Virus record (IMG/VR): IMGVR_UViG_3300020171_000053
Location: 1-45,638 of that record
Length of the DNA stretch: 45,638 bases
Origin: a virus
Strand: one strand, 5' to 3'
A model generated the notes under the pieces. The model was given only the letters and a program-made list of their open reading frames with translations. It was not told the origin of the DNA and did not search any database. Shown one piece after another: positions 39,585-45,629 of the stretch; positions within the stretch are counted from its first letter, which is position 1; every line of letters starts with the position of its first letter. A program made the translations under genes and the position numbers.

Positions 39585-40232
39585 ATGCAACTAATTTTGG
39601 ACATAGGGAGTGGGCGAAGTTTACCAGACGTAGATACGGCAATCAAGCTGATAGACGAGGTTATCAAGCGGGACACGAAGAAGCACGAGATAATCTTCAA
39701 GACTCAGTTGTTTGAGTCGGCACCGCCTAACGTACCGTTGAGTCACATTGTCTTTAGGGCTGCGTTTGTAAAGGCAGAGGTGAACGGGTATCATCTTACA
39801 TCTAGCGTCTTTGATAAAGAGAGCTTACGTGTTCTACTGAAATATGATTACGATAGTTGGCCCTTACCCTTCATCAAGATAGCCTGTAGACCTGACCTGT
39901 ATTGGCTGATAGGCGAGATACCCCGAAAGATTCCGGTGTATGTGAGTGGACAACACGATCACCCCGGCATAAATACGGGATTTCGTGGCAAGGGGTATTA
40001 TCCCGATGGTAAGGATATATTTATGGCTTGCGTGCCAGAATATCCGGCTGAACTATCAAAATATCAAAACCGGTGCCATTTATGGATTTCTGACCATACA
40101 GTAGGTTGGGATTTATACAAGAAGTACGAACCAGACATACTAGAAAAGCACGTATGCTTAGAACACAACGACACCAACCCTGATGCGGGAGCGTTCGCTG
40201 TTACCCCATCCGAACTTGAGGCGGTGCTATGA
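39585..40232 (+). CDS. compact NeuB/PseI-like nonulosonic acid synthase (TIM barrel)
   Basis: A 215-aa protein with NeuB-type blocks in order: an N-terminal LDIGSGRSLPDVDTAIKLID, then IIFKTQLF, then PFIKIACRPDLYWLIGEIP, CVPEYPAELSKY, ISDHTVGWDLYKKY and ILEKHVCLEHNDTNPDAGAF. In NeuB/PseI these form the metal- and PEP-binding barrel that condenses PEP with a 6-carbon amino sugar to give a nonulosonic acid. Usual length is about 340 aa. The C-terminal SAF (antifreeze-like) domain is absent, and several barrel parts are shortened. It may be active with a partner, or inactive. It overlaps the acetyltransferase by 4 bp. Confidence 0.75.
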   Translation: MQLILDIGSGRSLPDVDTAIKLIDEVIKRDTKKHEIIFKTQLFESAPPNVPLSHIVFRAAFVKAEVNGYHLTSSVFDKESLRVLLKYDYDSWPLPFIKIACRPDLYWLIGEIPRKIPVYVSGQHDHPGINTGFRGKGYYPDGKDIFMACVPEYPAELSKYQNRCHLWISDHTVGWDLYKKYEPDILEKHVCLEHNDTNPDAGAFAVTPSELEAVL

Positions 40233-40900
40233 TAGTTCAGCCCCTCAGTAAAGACACCGCAATAGAGATTGCCAAGTGGCGCAATGCTTCCCGCGAGTCC
40301 CTTCGCACCGGATGGACAACGGAACTACAGCAAGAGGCGTTCTATGAGGGCAATTTCTTGGGAGACTACAAGTATTGGGAGTTTTGGGAGTTTGCGTCTT
40401 TGGGCAAAGATGAACAGAAGATGCGTCCTCTTGCCACCGGTGGGTTCGTGAACATCGATAAGGATGACGCAGAGATCGCCCTTATCGTTCATCCCCTTGC
40501 ACGTAAGCAAGGGTTCGGTAGTCAATGCATCGAGTGGATCCTGCACGAAGGGTTTGCTAACCTTGGGTACGAAAAGATATGGGGCGAAGTGTACGATTGC
40601 GGGGCCGTTTCGTTCTGGTCTAAGTTTATCGTCAAGTACAACGCAACGCATGTGAGAAAGGGCAAGGTCAAGTATTGGGATTTCAAGGAATGGGGTAGCA
40701 CTATCTTCAGCATATCGCGGGGTGAATATGTCAAGAGAAGGGAAGATCGGGGCGTTTGTGATACTCCTGATAGTGGGAGCGATAATCGGGGCGACAAATC
40801 TGTTAGCTCCGATACACGAGATGGGACACTACCTGGTGGCGGTTCACAACGGCGGGACAGCGACCTTCACGGGCTGGAACAGTACACAACCAACACCTAG
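40229..40900 (+). CDS. GNAT acetyltransferase, PseH-like
   Basis: A 223-aa protein. The N-terminal IEIAKWRNASRESLRTGW matches PseH-type GNATs. The acetyl-CoA loop is ARKQGFGSQCIEWILHEGF (91-109). It would N-acetylate the 4-amino sugar after the PseC-like step. The GNAT domain ends near residue 167. Residues 168-223 (RREDRGVCDTPDSGSDNRGD onward) are low in order and are read over the first 173 bp of the next gene in another frame, so they are probably an overprinted tail. Confidence 0.8.
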   Translation: MIVQPLSKDTAIEIAKWRNASRESLRTGWTTELQQEAFYEGNFLGDYKYWEFWEFASLGKDEQKMRPLATGGFVNIDKDDAEIALIVHPLARKQGFGSQCIEWILHEGFANLGYEKIWGEVYDCGAVSFWSKFIVKYNATHVRKGKVKYWDFKEWGSTIFSISRGEYVKRREDRGVCDTPDSGSDNRGDKSVSSDTRDGTLPGGGSQRRDSDLHGLEQYTTNT

Positions 40901-41225
40901 TCTATCGCAAGCGGTGGCTGGCTATTGGGTGGAGTTGCTGTTCTTTTGCTTGGCAGGTCAGTTCATTGCAGCGATAGGATACAAGCGCGGTTGGTGGTGG
41001 GTCAGTGGGTTTTGCTTTGGGTATTCGCTCGTCACCATCGTTATGGCTCCGCAATCGTATGATTTCAATGATTACGTGGTGAAACTTGCGGAGTACGTTC
41101 GTTCGCCGGCGGCGGTGGAAGCATATAAAAAAGCCGTGCTGAATAGGTGGATACTACTCAGCGCGGCCATGTTAGTTGTCAACGCGCCGATTATATACTT
41201 TCGATATCTGCGATTTCAGCGATAA
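40728..41225 (+). CDS. multi-pass membrane protein with HEMGH zinc-protease motif
   Basis: A 165-aa protein; ATG at 40728 is preferred over one at 40722. Hydrophobic segments are at about residues 9-27, 55-82, 87-105 and 140-158. HEMGH (30-34), at the end of the first segment, has the HExxH pattern of membrane zinc peptidases of the M50 type. A later SYDFNDYV could give a third ligand, but no NxxPxxxLD motif is seen. It may cleave membrane or signal proteins of the host, or be a non-catalytic relative. It is the last + strand gene of the sugar locus. Confidence 0.6.
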   Translation: MSREGKIGAFVILLIVGAIIGATNLLAPIHEMGHYLVAVHNGGTATFTGWNSTQPTPSLSQAVAGYWVELLFFCLAGQFIAAIGYKRGWWWVSGFCFGYSLVTIVMAPQSYDFNDYVVKLAEYVRSPAAVEAYKKAVLNRWILLSAAMLVVNAPIIYFRYLRFQR

Positions 41226-41280
41226 GGTTCAATGCATAGCGTAAGCCCGGAGTAAAATTTCTTTCACTGCGCTTAGTCAT
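41191..41280 (-). CDS. possible 29-aa protein at end of minus-strand operon
   Basis: A 29-codon frame joined to the preceding minus-strand gene by an ATGA overlap (MTKRSERNFTPGLRYALNLI). It overlaps the 3' end of the + strand membrane-protein gene by 35 bp. The coupling and the sensible composition are the only support. Confidence 0.35.
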   Translation of the reverse strand: MTKRSERNFTPGLRYALNLIAEIADIESI

Positions 41281-41444
41281 TTCACACCCCCTAGTATCTT
41301 TACTTGTTCAACGGCTCTACGCATATCACTATGCTCTGCTTGGACGGTTCGTTCAGGTTCAAGCCTAACCGTCCAACCGTGCTGTGTGCGTTTGCCGTGA
41401 ATCTCAACATTCCCGATGATTTGCAGCAGTCTATAGTCTTTCAT
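41277..41444 (-). CDS. hypothetical protein, 55 aa
   Basis: A minus-strand gene with strand-helix character (IIGNVEIHGKRTQHGWTV; SDMRRAVEQVKILGG). It starts 5 bp after the next gene upstream ends. No family is recognised. Confidence 0.5.
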   Translation of the reverse strand: MKDYRLLQIIGNVEIHGKRTQHGWTVRLEPERTVQAEHSDMRRAVEQVKILGGVK

Positions 41445-41448
41445 ATAA

Positions 41449-41679
41449 CTATACCAAACCTTCGCCCATTTTTAGCAATGCACACCAGTCGCCCATTGCA
41501 ACGGTTTGGCTACCCCATGATAATTTCGGATAGTTGTCAACGTATAGCCTTTCATATTCCCATGTATTGCGACGGCCGATACTATCGAGATGGGCATATA
41601 TAACCGCTCTGCTAGGATTGCACTTCATGTACGTTCTTTCTTCGCCCGTTGATAAATTAGTAACTTTGACTGTGTTCAT
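41449..41679 (-). CDS. hypothetical protein, 76 aa
   Basis: A minus-strand gene, ATGA-coupled to the HTH gene upstream. The motif VTNLSTGEERTYMKCNPSRAV followed by DSIGRRNTWEYERLY resembles small LPD/plasmid accessory proteins. No family is firmly assigned. It has a Trp/Met-rich end (WGSQTVAMGDWCALLKMG). Confidence 0.55.
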   Translation of the reverse strand: MNTVKVTNLSTGEERTYMKCNPSRAVIYAHLDSIGRRNTWEYERLYVDNYPKLSWGSQTVAMGDWCALLKMGEGLV

Positions 41680-41861
41680 TTCGTCCCATCCTTCCTAGGT
41701 CTTCCCGGCCTAGCCTGTACGTTCGATTTGATGAGTAAGACTTGCTCATCGTCAAGAATGTAATCGCGTCCTGTTTTGGCAATGCATAGGCGTTCACACC
41801 ATGCCTGTACGGTTCGTTTATGCTTGCCTAGTTCGTTTGCAAGGTCGATTGTCGTAATCAT
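41676..41861 (-). CDS. HTH DNA-binding protein, 61 aa
   Basis: A minus-strand gene. HTH: MITTIDLANELGKHKRTVQ then AWCERLCIAKTG and a wing DYILDDEQVLLIKSN, of the excisionase/MerR-like class. The C-terminus is basic (RPGRPRKDGTK). It may regulate this operon or the divergent terminase promoter. It overlaps the neighbours by 4 bp each. Confidence 0.7.
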   Translation of the reverse strand: MITTIDLANELGKHKRTVQAWCERLCIAKTGRDYILDDEQVLLIKSNVQARPGRPRKDGTK

Positions 41862-42157
41862 ACGTCTTTCCTTGTCATACTTCGGTTAGCAAACACAAAC
41901 TTTACTTGCGGTAAATCTTCGCGTCTATTACTGTATTCATAGCAGTCTATTATGCCATCAAAATGGCCGTATTGGTATTTGGCTATGATGCTGTTTACTT
42001 CTTTGCTCGTAGGCCCGTCTGTCCAATACACGTTGACACTCGTGCCCATGCTGTAGGCTTCTGATTTCACGCTAAAAGATACATCCGGAAATGTTGCCTT
42101 TAGTTCTTTACGAATAGCCTTTGCCGCTGCTGCCCATGTACTTACTGTGTTTTCCAT
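41858..42157 (-). CDS. LPD29-like domain protein, 99 aa
   Basis: The start at 42157 follows GAGGGCGAG. Residues about 16-66 read KELKATFPDVSFSVKSEAYS, MGTSVNVYWTDGPTSKEV, and FDGIIDCYEY, the pattern of the LPD29 (large polyvalent protein-associated) domain. That domain is found in phage and plasmid proteins and in conjugative-element anti-defence contexts. The function is unproven. It lies second in the minus-strand operon. Confidence 0.65.
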   Translation of the reverse strand: MENTVSTWAAAAKAIRKELKATFPDVSFSVKSEAYSMGTSVNVYWTDGPTSKEVNSIIAKYQYGHFDGIIDCYEYSNRREDLPQVKFVFANRSMTRKDV

Positions 42158-42239
42158 ATTCTCGCCCTCATCTAATATATTTCCTGCTATGCAGGATAAA
42201 GCACGCTCCCGATTTGAACGGGAGCAGAGCCCATGCGTG

Positions 42240-42623
42240 CTACTCAACTATGGTATCTAGCGCGGAACTGAATACATCATACATGTATTCCTTTATTCCA
42301 TTGACATTTTTTCCGCTAATTGACAAACGATATCCAAACGTCAATGACGGTTTAACGGTTACTGTATGATCTGACCATCCGCAATATCCACCGAATTCGT
42401 CCATATGGTGAAATGACGTAGTAAATACAAGTTTTTCATCTGTTGAAAGGTTCCAATCAATATCGGTTCCGCTATCAAATCCGCTTCCCGTAGGCATATA
42501 TTCGGCAACTAATTCTGCTATATTGTCTGTATGCCTATTATACCATTCGTCATTCCCTGTTCTTTTGCAGTTTGCCATTGCACCAATTGTTTGCGCTAAT
42601 TTCTGATACAGTTTTTGTTCCAT
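42240..42623 (-). CDS. hypothetical protein, 128 aa, first gene of minus-strand operon
   Basis: ATG at 42623 has GAGGAG about 7 bases upstream; an ATG at 42629 is an alternative. N-terminal helices (YQKLAQTIGAMANCKRTGN; DNIAELVAEYMP) are followed by a beta-rich half with FHHMDEFGGYCGWSDHTVTV. No family is recognised. It is transcribed from the minus-strand promoter at 42655-42683. Confidence 0.6.
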   Translation of the reverse strand: MEQKLYQKLAQTIGAMANCKRTGNDEWYNRHTDNIAELVAEYMPTGSGFDSGTDIDWNLSTDEKLVFTTSFHHMDEFGGYCGWSDHTVTVKPSLTFGYRLSISGKNVNGIKEYMYDVFSSALDTIVE

Positions 42624-42654
42624 TTCCATACTCCTCATCTATTGTGATAATATA

Positions 42655-42683
42655 AGTATCGCACATCTAAGCGAAGATATCAA
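42655..42683 (-). promoter_or_regulatory. minus-strand promoter TTGATA-N17-GATACT
   Basis: On the minus strand TTGATA (42678-42683) and GATACT (42655-42660) are separated by 17 bp, close to the sigma70 consensus (5/6 and 4/6). It is about 32 bp upstream of the first minus-strand start and back to back with the + strand promoter at 42764. Confidence 0.5.
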
Positions 42684-42763
42684 TAGTCATGGATAAAATA
42701 ATCACGTTGAAATGACGATTTATTGTGAAACTACTATACAAATGTTAAGAAAAGACTCAAGTT

Positions 42764-42793
42764 TTGACTAGTTTGTGCCGATAAGGGTAGTAT
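42764..42793 (+). promoter_or_regulatory. terminase-operon promoter TTGACT-N18-TAGTAT
   Basis: TTGACT (42764-42769) and TAGTAT (42788-42793) lie in the divergent intergenic region. The AAGTTTTG prefix and the TAGTATAGG suffix match the promoter at 25666 in register, and the spacer holds TGTGCCGATAAGGGTAG, a variant of the motif at 23244 and 35296. Confidence 0.6.
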
Positions 42794-42800
42794 AGGACTG

Positions 42801-42862
42801 AAAACCTTTCTGAGGATTGCCAAGGCAAGGTTTTGCGGCGACTAGTGGCATACTTACATGCC
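42801..42862 (+). promoter_or_regulatory. structured 5' leader of the terminase mRNA
   Basis: From about the expected start of transcription, AAAACCTT (42801-42808) pairs with AAGGTTTT (42827-42834). Inside is a small GCC/GGC element, and a second hairpin GGCAT/ATGCC lies at 42847-42862. A 5' hairpin so close to the start could protect the transcript or act as an attenuator. Confidence 0.45.
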
Positions 42863-42896
42863 TGATATTACGAGGTAATTGAGATGAGAGGTAAAC

Positions 42897-43496
42897 TTGA
42901 GCGAAGTTATTCAAGACAATTCCACAGACGCAACAGACGCAGTAACCGATACTCTCACAAAGCCCATAAAGCGCAAGGCTCGTAAACTAACACAGAAGCA
43001 GAAGCTATTCGTAGACTCATATCTTGACGTAACCAACAAGCAAACTTTTGGCAACGGTGTACAATCAGCTCTAGTAGCTTATAACACTGAGAGCCCTGTA
43101 ATAGCTTCAGACATAGCTATGCAAACTCTACAATCACCCACCGTACAATCTTACATCGAACAGCTTAATTCACAAGCCGGCAATAGCATAGAGGAACGTT
43201 CAAAAATCCTGGCCCAAGTCATGCAAGGCACGCTAGTAAGTCAAGTATCCAGTACGCAGTACGATAAGGACGGCAATCTAATCTCACGTACCATAGTTGA
43301 CAAGGGTGTGCCACCATCGCAGATACTACGGGCTATAGACCTGAGCAACAAGGTTGAGGGCGTGTATAACAGAGCATCGATACAAGAGCACGTAGCTAAA
43401 CGCGCATACGACGATAGGATGCGTGAACTGCGTGAAGCCATGCACAAGCGACTACAAGCGCACAAGGTAAGTGCGAGTATCACTAGCGATGAGTGA
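42897..43496 (+). CDS. terminase small subunit
   Basis: A 199-aa protein starting at TTG with GAGAGGT upstream. RKLTQKQKLFVDSYLDVTNK (about 28-47) is the terminase small subunit (Terminase_2-like) helix-turn-helix start. The middle reads AYNTESPVIASDIAMQTLQS and the C-terminus is a helical, basic tail (RAYDDRMRELREAMHKR). It would recognise the packaging site and recruit the large subunit. First gene of the packaging operon. Confidence 0.85.
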   Translation: MSEVIQDNSTDATDAVTDTLTKPIKRKARKLTQKQKLFVDSYLDVTNKQTFGNGVQSALVAYNTESPVIASDIAMQTLQSPTVQSYIEQLNSQAGNSIEERSKILAQVMQGTLVSQVSSTQYDKDGNLISRTIVDKGVPPSQILRAIDLSNKVEGVYNRASIQEHVAKRAYDDRMRELREAMHKRLQAHKVSASITSDE

Positions 43497-43630
43497 ACGC
43501 AGTGGTGACGCAGGAAGAGGCCTCACAGGGCACTTCATGGGGAGACGGCAGGGGGGGGGCAGGCTGGGCCGCGCGCTATATATATGCCTTACTCCCATAT
43601 TAGAAGTTAAAAACGATCGGGGGGTGGTGT
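43497..43630. other. GC-rich spacer between terminase genes, with a nine-G run
   Basis: 134 bp without a convincing gene. It holds GGGGGGGGG at about 43551-43559, then GGGCCGCGCGC, then TATATATATG, and later CGATCGGGGGG. Composition differs sharply from its flanks. It could hold the packaging (pac/cos) site or only an mRNA structure. A 58-codon frame across it has a poor composition and is not called. Confidence 0.4.
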
Positions 43631-43798
43631 ATGAGAAAGTGTACGGAATGCGGTAAGGTTGTATGGTTCTGGCAAGATTGGGCCAAGTTGGGGCCCAGGT
43701 TGGGGGAAGTTTACCACGCGAGATGTTGGGTGCGGTTGTTTACGAGGAAGGTTCCGTTAGGTATTGGGTACGAGATGAACCAGTTTCCGCAACCGTAA
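43631..43798 (+). CDS. zinc-finger miniprotein, 55 aa
   Basis: KCTECGKVVWFWQDWAKLG followed by YHARCW gives a CxxC...HxxC finger of the type seen in small phage proteins next to terminase or HNH genes. A GGGGGGTGG stretch precedes the ATG. Function is unknown; it may help packaging. Confidence 0.6.
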   Translation: MRKCTECGKVVWFWQDWAKLGPRLGEVYHARCWVRLFTRKVPLGIGYEMNQFPQP

Positions 43799-43875
43799 CT
43801 TGTTGCTGTGTGGGTATATGGTATTTATGCTATATAGTGAAAAGTGTTATATAGCCACGGTAGGAGTATAGGTCT

Positions 43876-45432
43876 TTGACATACATTAGTGTAGCTGATG
43901 AGGCTAAGTTCCACGAGTTTGTGGAGCAAGCTGGTGATGAAGAGAAGGGGTTGGAGTTACTGATGAGGTGGAAGTGTCTTACTGACCTGTATTATTTGGG
44001 TAGTGAGATATTGGGTATGGGGAAGGCGAAGCGGATGGGGGATGCTTTGTTGGATCCGAAGTTTCATGGGTGGTTAGCGGAGACGTTGAGTAGGGATGAG
44101 CATGCGTTGATACAGTTAGCGCGGGGTCATTTGAAGACTGCGTGGTTGTGTGTGTATGCGGTGCAGTTGTTGTTGAGGAATCCGAATGAGCGGGTACATA
44201 TATACAGTATTACGCAGGATTTTGTGGAGACGACGCATTTGGTGACGATAAAGCAGCATTTGGAGACGCCGCTGTTGAACAAGATTTTTCCTGATATTGT
44301 TACTCCGAGGGATTCGCCGTGGGAAGTGGATGTTAAGAATCGGTTGTTGATGAGAAGGGAGAAGGTACAGGGCGAGATAGTGATGGGCGACCAGATACAG
44401 GTGTATGGGGTAGGGAATACGATTACGGGGAAGCGGGCGACTGTGCAGTTGTTTGACGATTTGATTGATAAGGATACGGTCAGGACGATAGCGCAGATGG
44501 AGAAGACGAGACAGTGGTTTAGCGGGGCGATGCCTATATTGGAGCCTGGTGGGATACGGAAGATGATTGGGACACCGTATCACTATAATGACTTGTACCA
44601 TGTGATTGAAGAGGATGAGATATTCGACAAGGTATACAAGAGGCCGATGAAGGTGGGGGGGAAGTTTGTATGCAAGTGGTGGACTGAGAAGAAGTTCAAG
44701 CATGTTACGCGGGGGATGCTGCCGTATGATATTAAGAGTCAATACTTTCTTGATCCTATGCCTGTCGAGGATATGGCGTTTCCTCCACCGCAACCGACGT
44801 ACAAGGTGCTTCCTGACGAAGAGGTTACTCGATATATTGCGTGTGACCCTGCGGCTACTCAACAGAAGTATAGTGATGAGACAGCAATTATTGTGGCGGC
44901 GGTTACGGGAAAGGGAGAGGTTTACATAGAGCGGGAGTACCACGGCAAGTGGGCCGGGAACGAGACGGCCAAGAGGCTTATAGGGTTGGCGGCGCAGATT
45001 AAGCCGAGGAAGGTCGGGATTGAGTTCGGGCTACAGGAGCATTTGAAATATATTATTGATTCGGAGAAGTCTAACTGGGAGGAAGTGAACAAGAGGACGT
45101 TACCTATTTACATCGAGCCTATCAGGGTGACTAACAGGCAGAGCAAGTTTGACCGGGTGAATTGGACGTTAGGGGCGTTCGTCAAGGAGGGTAAGGTACA
45201 CATACACGAGTCTTGTGTGGACTTAATGGCGCAGATGGACAGGTTCAATAAGAACTATAACGGGAAGGATGACTTGGTAGATGCGGCGGCTATGATATTC
45301 CAGATGGTGGAGATTTTCAGTTATAGGACGTACACGAAGGAAGTGCCTGAGTGGAGGGCGCGGGATTATTTCATGATTGAGGACATGGCCCCCAAGAGTG
45401 AGGGGGGATGGGAACGAAGATTTATTAGTTAG
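43876..45432 (+). CDS. terminase large subunit
   Basis: A 518-aa protein starting at TTG. Walker A is LARGHLKTAW (81-90), a known terminase variant of GKS/T loops. Walker B is TVQLFDDLID (188-197) with D193/D194. The nuclease domain has YIACDPAA (D323), then VGIEFGLQEH and GKDDLVDAAAMI near residue 480 for the metal site. It would drive DNA into the prohead and cut it. The group is that of P22/T7-like short-tailed phages, but its packaging mode (headful or cos) is not decided by these motifs. Confidence 0.92.
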   Translation: MTYISVADEAKFHEFVEQAGDEEKGLELLMRWKCLTDLYYLGSEILGMGKAKRMGDALLDPKFHGWLAETLSRDEHALIQLARGHLKTAWLCVYAVQLLLRNPNERVHIYSITQDFVETTHLVTIKQHLETPLLNKIFPDIVTPRDSPWEVDVKNRLLMRREKVQGEIVMGDQIQVYGVGNTITGKRATVQLFDDLIDKDTVRTIAQMEKTRQWFSGAMPILEPGGIRKMIGTPYHYNDLYHVIEEDEIFDKVYKRPMKVGGKFVCKWWTEKKFKHVTRGMLPYDIKSQYFLDPMPVEDMAFPPPQPTYKVLPDEEVTRYIACDPAATQQKYSDETAIIVAAVTGKGEVYIEREYHGKWAGNETAKRLIGLAAQIKPRKVGIEFGLQEHLKYIIDSEKSNWEEVNKRTLPIYIEPIRVTNRQSKFDRVNWTLGAFVKEGKVHIHESCVDLMAQMDRFNKNYNGKDDLVDAAAMIFQMVEIFSYRTYTKEVPEWRARDYFMIEDMAPKSEGGWERRFIS

Positions 45433-45443
45433 GAGAGGGGAAT

Positions 45444-45629
45444 ATGATCATAACGATGAAAGAGAAACGGACGGTGGTTGAGGTTGATGGTGACGAGTTT
45501 GTGGTACGAATTATGACTAATTCGAAAGGCGAAAGGAGTATAACTAGTTTCAAAGTAATACACCGGGAGAGTGAGTTAAAAGGCATCATTTCGGATGATG
45601 TCAAAACAAGAATATTAGATATTAGTTAG
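45444..45629 (+). CDS. hypothetical protein, 61 aa
   Basis: ATG at 45444 follows AGGAGAGGGG. A small beta-then-helix protein (TMKEKRTVVEVDGDEFVVR; RESELKGIISDDVKTRI). Bases from 45512 on are also present at the left end (1-118). It follows the large terminase and precedes the HNH gene on the circle. No family is recognised. Confidence 0.6.
   Translation: MIITMKEKRTVVEVDGDEFVVRIMTNSKGERSITSFKVIHRESELKGIISDDVKTRILDIS

Noticed and set aside
41304-41603. 99-codon + strand frame opposite the minus-strand operon
   Set aside because: The minus-strand genes here are ATGA-coupled with ribosome sites; the + frame is a shadow.
43480-43656. 58-codon frame across the G-run
   Set aside because: Its content (GRRQGGGRLGRAL) is set by the G-run, and it lacks a good ribosome site.
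43663-43854. 63-codon + strand frame between the terminase genes
   Set aside because: It overlaps in another frame the zinc-finger gene at 43631, which has CxxC/HxxC ligands; the longer frame has no sensible composition.
44116-44943. 275-codon minus-strand frame opposite the large terminase
   Set aside because: It is antisense to clear terminase motifs, very rich in Arg, His and Leu, and has no ribosome site; it results from the codon bias of the real gene.
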